A DNA stretch of 64,000 bases, taken from the NCBI RefSeq assembly GCF_028583425.1, contig NC_072799.1:92986217-93050216 (forward strand), in the 5' to 3' direction. A program made the translations under genes and the position numbers. The first letter of the stretch is position 1; each line of letters begins with the position of its first letter. Origin of the DNA: Eublepharis macularius. Its lineage: Eukaryota; Chordata; Lepidosauria; Squamata; Eublepharidae. The notes beneath the pieces were generated by a model. That model was not told the DNA's origin, searched no databases, and saw only the letters and a list, made by a program, of their open reading frames with translations. Positions 55,839 to 64,000 of this stretch are shown here, one piece after another.

Positions 55839-56005
55839 GGGTCAAACAGGGGATGCGCTACAATCAAATGCATCCACTCATCCAGAAATGCATTCATTAT
55901 CTCAGCCATACACAGGCCAGATTTTTCAGCCAGCAAATGCTTCTGAATTTCCATCTGATAACACTTATCCTGACAGCTTTGATGAAGAACCTCCTTTGCT
56001 TGAAG
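55839..56005 (+). CDS. YIPF7: YIPF7 coding exon 2 (residues 39-95)
   Basis: The acceptor GCATTGTAG precedes GGGTCAAACAGG. The exon encodes SLSQPYTGQIFQPANASEF and DSFDEEPPLLE; the last is the strictly kept motif just before the Yip1 domain. It is 167 bases and leaves in phase 1 at GAAG|GTACAG. Confidence 0.93.
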
Positions 56006-56619
56006 GTACAGAATTAAAACACTTAATTACCCTTTTTTGCATGTTCCAGTAGCTATGCATAAAGTAGAATTTGTTCATACTCATCACAGATTTCTGTGGT
56101 ATCAAGAAAGCGATTATTTATTTTGCCCAGATATTATATTTAATGTATAATGGTAAAGGATCTTCTACTTCAATAATACACTACCAAATATATGATGTTA
56201 ACAAGAAGTTATTTATGTCATCTTGAATTTCCAGAGGCAGGCGGAATGTTAATTTTATGAATTAATTGGATACAGCTAGGAACTTTTCTTTCCCCACTCT
56301 GCCATGAATTTCATTTGGATGACCTTAAGTCAATCACTGTCTCTCAGCATAACCTACTCACAGCCTTGTTGTGAAGATAAAAGGGAGGCTGTGCAAAACC
56401 ACCTTGAATTCCTTGATGAGTGGGTGGGATCAACATTGAATAAACAAATACATTTTTTGCACTGATGACAACCTTGCAATAGCAAATGCTTCCCATTGGA
56501 ATGTGTTCCTTTCCCTGCAGCCAACAGGAGAAAACCACATTTCTCCATCACCTGGTAGTAGGGGATCCCTGACCTGCACTCCTGTTTATGCTCTGAGCAG
56601 CAGTGCGAGTAAAATAAAA

Positions 56620-56820
56620 AGTGGCTGGTGGGTCTATGGTGTGACATCAAGCCTCTCTGGGAATTACCAAAACCTACGGTAAAACCATAGAGTTCCTGGT
56701 GATTCTTAGAGAGGACTGACATCACTTCCAGATTTTCCCTGGAAGTGATGTAAGTTGTCTATAGGAATCACCAAAACAGTTTCACCATAGTTTCTTGCAA
56801 TTCCTAGAGCAGCTGTAGCA
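56620..56820. repeat. Inverted-phrase interspersed repeat
   Basis: GGTGTGACATCAAGCCTCTC ... GGTAAAACCATAGAGTTCC ... GAGGACTGACATCACTTCC forms a fold-back. A partial copy is at 57580-57700. The class is unknown. Confidence 0.5.
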
Positions 56821-58050
56821 TAGTGGTGTATAAGCACACTGTTGTTATTGTTGTTGTTGTTATCATCATCCAGGAAAACCCCAGAAACGACGTCCTGCTA
56901 TCACCAAAGCTGCCCTCATGTCTCCAACCCCCTCAGTCTCCTGCTGGCAACCCTATTAGACAATGTTATATAATAGACCTGTACAATTTCAGACAACTCC
57001 ATAGCTTTAGTTATTCATTGATTTCTATTCTGCTTCCTTTTCCACTGGGCTTCTAATGCTGCTTATAAAGAAACACAAAATATAATTAAAACAAACAACC
57101 AATAACAGCAACAAAATATTCAGTACAGCTCCAACACCTGAGCTGGCCCTGGATGTAATGGACTGGCTCACTCACAGCTGTAGGTTGTGAGCCAGGGGCC
57201 TAGAGACCTTTGGTTCATGCCAAAAGGCTCATGCCTCTGGGCACACCCACACTTAAATTCCTGCAGCAAGAAGGACAACAGAATTTTAAAACCAAGACTT
57301 TGGCACATTGCATAGATTCACTAAAGCATGTTCTTTCCAGTTAAAAGGTAAGTTGGATTTGATTGTTGTTTTGCTCCAAGCCATCCCTGGGATTTTACTG
57401 GAAGAGTGTGGTATAATAAATAATAGTAAATAAATTAAAACAATCCAGCAGCAAATCTCAGCCTATTAACTGATAAAGTCCAAAATATGAGGTGATAGTG
57501 CAGCGAAGTCTCAAGACTTCCCACTGGCAACCCTCTTTGCCCACTACCACTCTGTACAGCAGGGGGAGAAAAAAAATTTAAAACAGTGACATAGGTAGCT
57601 CTAGGAATTGCTGGAAACTCAATGGTTTTACCATAGAATGTCCAGCCGTTCCTAGAGCTACTGTACATCACATCCAGGTTTTTCTTGGAAGTGGACTAGC
57701 CATGCAGCCAAAGTCACACACACATCATGTCCAACATTCCCATCAGTTGCCCTAGAAGTTACAAATCCATATGAAAATTTGCTTTCTCCTAAATGAATAA
57801 ATAAATAAATGCCAGACAAAAAGTCAATTAAAATTACATAATTGCTGTGCCCTGCCTTAAACTCTAATGTTAAACTGCCCTGTGCTCAGCAATGTATTTA
57901 TTTGCTATATGTTGTTGTTCTTCCATTGCGCTCCTAAAAGCATCATAAATGTGGGTGAGCTACTATGCAGGAAGTGACAAGACTCAGATGGTAGGCTTAC
58001 CTGGGACAGGTCCATATTGTGGGGGGATCCTATAACACTGAATTTATATA

Positions 58051-58291
58051 ACATTCAATTTATATACCACCCTTCAGGACAGCTTCGCATCCACTCAGAA
58101 TAGTTTATGAAGTGTGTTATTATTATCCTCACAAAAATCACCCTGTGAGGTGGGTGGGTCTGAGAGAGCTCCGAGAAGCTGTGACTGACCCCATGGTCAC
58201 CCAGCTGGCTTCAAGCAGATGAGTGAGGAATCAAACCCGGCTCTCCAGATTAGAGTCCTGCCACTCTTAACCACTACACCAAACTGGCTCT
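58051..58291 (-). mobile_element. tRNA-derived squamate SINE, antisense
   Basis: Ends in CTTAACCACTACACCAAACTGGCTC (reverse of the SINE head) and begins with the ATATAccacccttcaggac tail region. Full length apart from a short tail. Confidence 0.85.
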
Positions 58292-58919
58292 GACACAGTG
58301 ATGTCACTTCTGGGTTTATGCCGAATTGTGATGCCATTCCCCCATCCCTTCTCCACCTTCCTCTGCTGCTGCTTGTCAGCCGATGGGTTTATGAAACACA
58401 ACACAAAATTTACTTGTAACAGGAAGATATATGACCATCAACCAAAATAATACAAAATATGCAGAAATAAAATATACAGTATACATAGTATCAATATCCA
58501 ATCCTTGTGTGGAAGAAAAAACAGCCTATGCACATCTGGTATTGCCATGGATTTCAATGCTTTCCTCAGAGTCGTGTTTCACAAGTTGCCTGCACACAGC
58601 AAACCTATGATTTCTTAGCAGGCTTGTAAATTATTCAGAGCTGTTTAGCCTCTCCTTTCAAACACTGTTACAAGTAGATTTTGTGTTGTGTTTCATAAAT
58701 CCATAGCACAGTGTTCATTTTGTACTTCTGACTTTCACACCAGGGTCCAGTCGTATTCAATTGTCAGCCAATGAGTGGCAACCCTATCAGATAGGGTTCA
58801 GCAAACCTCTGTCAGTTGTCCTTAGACCACAGGCCCAGGGCTCGTTCAAGGTAGTTGGTGATGCCAAACAAGGCACACCTGTTGCCTCTTGGGCCTGCAG
58901 TGCTGGCTGGGCTCAGGAA

Positions 58920-59659
58920 TAGAGATGGGCATGAACAGAAAAACAAACAAACATGATGTTTGTTGTTCATTACCATCCACGGACAGGGACTCACGAACAA
59001 CCACGAACATGGCCCTGTTCACGAACATGTTTGTGGTTGGCTGTTCATGGGGGCCAGCAGGCTCTCCTCCAGCCATCATCCAAGTCAAGATCACTACTGC
59101 ATCACTCCCAGAAACCTGACCTGAGCAGGCACCAGGAAAGGTACTAATAATAAATAATAGCTTGGCCCCAGAGCCTGGCAGCAGCCCTGGAACTTGAAGG
59201 GGTAGATCCCAATCCCACCACACATAAAGAAAATTCACGCTCCAATGCACTCTATCAAAATGCCAACAGCAACTCTCTCCCTCTCCACTGTCTGCAAACT
59301 AAGCCAGAGCCGGGAGCCCCCCTCCCCCCCTGCTCTTTGCTCCCTTGTAACAAATTTGGAACTCCACACTTGAAAGGAAGACCTGCCTATCAAGCTAAAT
59401 TGGGCTTAGATTGGGGTTTCCAGGGCAACAGCAGGAGTTCAGACAGAGTTCAGACAATCCCTGCCTAAGTTGCCAAGGGAATTGAATGCAGGTGCCAGAC
59501 TGTCTGGCTTGACGAACAGCAAGACGAACAGCAACGAATGAGGCTTGCAACGACCACCAGTTTGTTTAGTATGGGGCCTCACAAACAGCTTGTTCATGAA
59601 GAGCAGATTGGGCTGTTCGTGGCTTTTTTTGTTCGTACTGCTGTTTGTGCCCATCTCTG
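58920..59659. mobile_element. hAT-type non-autonomous element, TSD CTCAGGAA
   Basis: The termini TAGAGATGGGCATGAACAG and CTGTTTGTGCCCATCTCTG are inverted. The exact 8-bp duplication CTCAGGAA flanks them (58912-58919 and 59660-59667). The subterminal arms are packed with GTTCGTG / CACGAAC motifs, likely transposase-binding repeats. 740 bp, no transposase. Confidence 0.93.
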
Positions 59660-59667
59660 CTCAGGAA

Positions 59668-60658
59668 TGGACAGCAGTCCTCTCCCATGTTGCCACCAAT
59701 GGCTGGGATGCAAGCTGAGCCCTGTAGTTTATCAGGCCTTCATTGCTGTGTCAGCAGACATGTGGGTAGGTTACCCCTGTATAGACCGACTGTAGCACAG
59801 TCAAAATCCTAAGTAAAAAAACTATGCTCGCAACTAATACTCAATCCTGGTCTGCCAAATCAGAGAAAGGGGAGGGGGGGGGGGATAAAGGTTGATTTGT
59901 TGTTTTGCATTTGTAACTCAGACACATGTTTACATTCAAAAGGGCAGCGCCACAATTTGCATGGAAAATAAAGGCATTAAGTCATTTTTATGGCATATGC
60001 ATCATATACTTTACTGCCTCTGGATGACAGTCTCACGATAAATTTTGCATTCAGATTTCATAGCATCGCCTTTCCCTCTGTATTTATATTGCATAATCAG
60101 AGATCATGTTAAGGTGCCTATAATTAATAAACACTAGTTATAATCTTGTTTACATATTTTGTAATAAATTTGCCAGTTTTTAAAAAAGAAAAGAATATTA
60201 AGTGGCTCATTTTAATTCTAAAGAAAAACTCAAGAAAGTTCTTGTGCATCATGTTATGTCTATATCTCTATAATAACATTGAACCAACTATGTTCATTTG
60301 AAAAAAATGGTTCAAAAAACTGTCTGTCAAATGCCTAGCTGAGATAAACTTCAGTCTCATCACTTTATATTAATGCCCGTAAAGTTTTTGTATCCGCAAG
60401 ATCCCACTGACATAAATAAACATAACCTGAGAATAACTCTACTTGTACTTCATGCTTTCTCAAGACCAGAATTAGTATGCCCCACAGTGGAGCAGCTGCC
60501 AAGGTCCAGGGCATCCAGTGGGGTCTGCTGCCTACTGCTTTCTCTCTTGCCCTTTTGTTTGGTCTTCCCCAACCCACCTGCTCACCTGCCAGTCTTCCTG
60601 CCACCCATGCTCCTCGCTGCGCATGATTTCTAGTGGTGTGGTATCAGAGGAAAGGTGT
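59668..60658 (+). other. Part of YIPF7 intron 2 without recognised features
   Basis: A G-run near 59871-59883 is the only notable feature. No repeat or gene was recognised. Confidence 0.5.
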
Positions 60659-60666
60659 GTGGGTGG

Positions 60667-60926
60667 CAGGGCTTTTTTTCAGCTGGAACATGGTGGAACG
60701 GAGTTCCGGAACCTCTTGAAAATGGTCACATGGCTGGTGGCCTCGCCCCCTGATCTCCAGACAGAGGGGAGTTGAGATTGCCCTCCGCACTGCCAAGCGG
60801 TGCAGAGGGCAATCTCAACTCCCCTCTGTCTGGAGATCAGGGGGCGGGGCCACCAGCCATGTGACCATTTTCTCTGAGGGCAACCCACTGAGTTCCACCA
60901 CTTCTTTTCCCAGATAAAAAGCTCTG
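60667..60926. mobile_element. hAT-type MITE, CAGGGCTTTTT family, TSD GTGGGTGG
   Basis: CAGGGCTTTTTTTCAGCTGG faces CCCAGATAAAAAGCTCTG. An exact 8-bp duplication GTGGGTGG is present (60659-60666 and 60927-60934). The inner arms mirror around CTGCCAAGCGGTGCAG. Confidence 0.92.
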
Positions 60927-61381
60927 GTGGGTGGCACACAGCTCTGTAAATAAATCACACAAACACAACTTTCCTGCCTGCCCCCACCCCCGCTTTGATC
61001 TCCTGGAGAACAAACAGGAATGGTACAAGGGGCAAGCCAGGAATCGGCAGATAAAAAGGAGAGGGTCTCTGTGATATCCTCAGTGTTTTTCAACTTATTT
61101 GCCCAGTTATTCAAAGTTTGTTTTATAGGTACTTATATATTTTTTTAAAAATGTAATCCATGCCACAAGGAGTCCCTGTTGACAATGACATCTGGTTTAT
61201 ACAGTTTTACTTTTGTAACAGAGTAATCAATACTTCCCAATTTAGAGTGCAAATTAAGTCTTGGCTGCAGCGCACGAGTCATTAGAATTATTTGCTTACA
61301 GCCGGTTCTCTGTTTTATTATTTTGGGACTCAAAGTTTCCCTGATGAACTATTATACCAGGGGGTTCTTTTTGGATATTGA

Positions 61382-61831
<450 letters not shown>

Positions 61832-62194
61832 AGACAGAGAAATGAGCAAATAATGTAAATCAGAAATATGAAGAAACAGAGGAAATTGGAATCTTAAGTG
61901 CCTTACTCTAATCCAGCTTTTGTTAATCAGATCTGTGCAAAAGGTTCTATTAACTATGATCAGCTATAAAGTGTTCCATGTCTGGGCTCTTCCCTTTTCT
62001 ATATGCAGAGTATTTTATGTTAAAGCTCCTGCCCAGGGCCCTTCTGTCTGCTACCACACCTATGTGCCTGCAGAGTCCATTCTTTAGTAGCTAGGGGCTA
62101 CTCAATTTATAACCTACTTTAGAGGTAAAGGACTCTCAGGGTAGCTTGCAAGTTGTAACAGTAATACAGTCATTTAAACCTCAAATCCCTTAAT

Positions 62195-62575
62195 TCAAAG
62201 TTATTATTATTGTTGTTGCTGCTGTTGTTTTTATTGTTGTTATTTATTTGATTTCTAGCCTGGCCTCCCTGCAAACGGGCTCAGAGTAGGTTACAGCTGA
62301 GCTGAGTATAAATACAATGGAAATCACAATAAAATCATAACGATCATAAAATACAGTAAAATATGGTTTCCAAGATAGCGGTCCGTACCATCCACCCCTG
62401 CCAATAGTACATGGGGGAGGGGGAGGTGACAGCCACTGTGGTCAAATTGTGACTCGTATGGTGGGGGACGACAAGATGACTATACAGCCCCCCCCCCCCG
62501 ACACAGGAGACCAGTAAGGAAGCTCATCAGATGGACACAAGACTGGCCTCAACCATATGCTCATATTATGCATTA
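62195..62575 (-). mobile_element. CR1/L2-type LINE 3' fragment, antisense
   Basis: CCTCCCTGCAAACGGGCTCAG with an ATT/GTT-rich start mirrors the tail of the copy at 32690. Weaker similarity continues to about 62575. Confidence 0.6.
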
Positions 62576-63062
62576 TTCTTTAGACACAGAGGTTTGGAGC
62601 AACCAGTAAACAGAAATATCTCTGGGCTGATGCTGGCTTGACTGAGTCTGCTGATTTGATTCATCCCTCACCAGCCTATTAAATGGCCATGTTTTAAACA
62701 GTAGTGTCAGTGGAGAGTTATCCTAAGGATGATTCTTTCCGTCAGAAGATATCCCATCGTGATGATTTTTCTTCCTGAATTTTAGCTTTCTCTTAATTAA
62801 TTTTTATATAACTTTCTCTTAACTAATTTATACACACACACACACAATACAAACTCATTCTACTACAGTATTTTCATATCTGAGTTGAGAAGACCATAAA
62901 CACGGTCTGTCATAATATTACGTTACTCAGCAAGTCAGATAGATTATAAATAATTATCCATAAATGGGATAATTTAACATTTGTTTACTCAGTGAGAGAA
63001 GTAATACAGCAATTATATCATAATTCCTACTTTTTCTCATCTCAACTATCATTATCTTCAAC

Positions 63063-63292
63063 AACAGCACAACAACAACATTTGATTTATATACCGCCCT
63101 TCAGGACAACTTAATGCCCACTCAGAGCAGTTTACAAAATATGTTGTTATTATTATCCCCACAACAAACACCCTGTGAGGTTGGCAGGGCTGAGAGAGCT
63201 CCTAGAAGCTGTGACTGACCCAAGGTCACCCATCGGGCTTCAAGTGGAGGAGTGGGGAATCAAACCCAATTCTCCATATTAGAGTCCCACAC
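63063..63292 (-). mobile_element. tRNA-derived squamate SINE, antisense, head-truncated
   Basis: ATTTATATACCGCCCTTCAGG through GGAATCAAACCCAATTCTCC. The first 35 or so bases of the SINE head are missing at the right end. Confidence 0.8.
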
Positions 63293-63469
63293 TTCAATAA
63301 TACCTACATACTTTGTCTCAATGCTTTTCTTCTACGCATTATCACCTGCTAATGCAATTTTCTTGTTTCATTTGGGCTTAGGCTAGACCAGGTCCTCTTA
63401 CCCTTCTGGCTCTTACCTTCTTTTCCCACTCTTTATGGTGAACTTGTGTGCGCTGCACACATGTGGGGC

Positions 63470-63760
63470 CACAGCTGCACAATGATGTCATTTCCGGTGA
63501 TGTCACTACACAGGCACAGCAGTGCACATGGACTTCAAAGCAGGCCGATTCAGGCCTCAAATGACCCAATTCAGCCTATTTGGGGCCCAAATTGGCCTAT
63601 GGTAAAGCGCAGGAGTGCTCTTGGGGCAGCATGGTGACCTCCCTCCCAGGAGGCCCACTCCCATGTCTTTCTCCACCGCCAGCCAGATACCTGGAGGCGG
63701 GGGGGGAGGGTGAAAGCGGGTGATCCCCCGCCCCCACCAGGGGAATGGGATCCCTATTTG
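63470..63760 (+). repeat. GGGATCCC-ended interspersed repeat, partial
   Basis: Ends GGGGAATGGGATCCCTATT and contains AATGATGTCATTTCCGGTGA. 5' truncated compared with 50805. Confidence 0.65.
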
Positions 63761-64000
63761 ACCTCCTCTAGCCCAAACTATAATTCAAACAGTACTTTTT
63801 GTATTGCCTTTAAAACATATTTCTCAAAGAAAAATAGCAGTTATACAAATCTATATAAAAGTACAGCTTTTCACTCTAGTCATTGTAAAAGGGTTTCCAC
63901 TCATCTAAAAAAATGTTGTTTTTTAAACCTTCCATCTCTTAACCAAGCCTGTTAATTTAAGTAATTCTCATAGTTTAGTGATCCAGATTTTAACATTTAA

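Overview
The window is vertebrate nuclear DNA, most likely from a squamate reptile and possibly a gecko. Three spliced genes sit among tRNA-derived SINEs, a 5S-rRNA-derived SINE, CR1/L2-type and L1 LINE pieces, Penelope-like insertions and many non-autonomous DNA transposons. The repeat families look squamate, but the species cannot be fixed from this sequence.

The gene order is GNPDA2 (+, last two exons, 1143-3143), GUF1 (-, complete, about 36.1 kb down to 6.76 kb), YIPF7 (+, first three coding exons, 53124-61558, running off the right edge). This is the same neighbour set as on human chromosome 4. GNPDA2 and GUF1 converge, and GUF1 and YIPF7 diverge across about 17 kb of repeat-rich DNA. 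GNPDA2 makes a cytosolic glucosamine-6-phosphate deaminase. GUF1 makes the mitochondrial EF4/LepA-type translational GTPase. YIPF7 makes a Golgi/ER Yip1-domain membrane protein. No shared pathway is implied.

GUF1 was assembled exon by exon: 17 coding exons, 1,998 coding bases, 665 residues, all with GT-AG junctions and consistent phases. The CpG-rich segment at about 35.86-36.30 kb, with ETS, NRF1-like and GC-box motifs, is the probable promoter.

The most striking structure is in GUF1 intron 3 (24930-29604). It holds 104 tandem copies of a 45-bp unit with no length change anywhere. Because 45 is a multiple of 3, the array produces long spurious open frames on both strands. Every unit carries a CCAAT-type motif, and 74 of the 104 carry a perfect palindromic C/EBP-type bZIP site.

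Other notable structures are two-armed Penelope-like insertions with target-site duplications and hammerhead-ribozyme-like cores, five palindromic MITEs flanked by 3-bp duplications of varied sequence, and several hAT-type non-autonomous elements with 8-bp duplications. The intergenic region also holds an antisense L1 fragment split by a MITE and a fossil DIRS-like (tyrosine-recombinase) retroelement.
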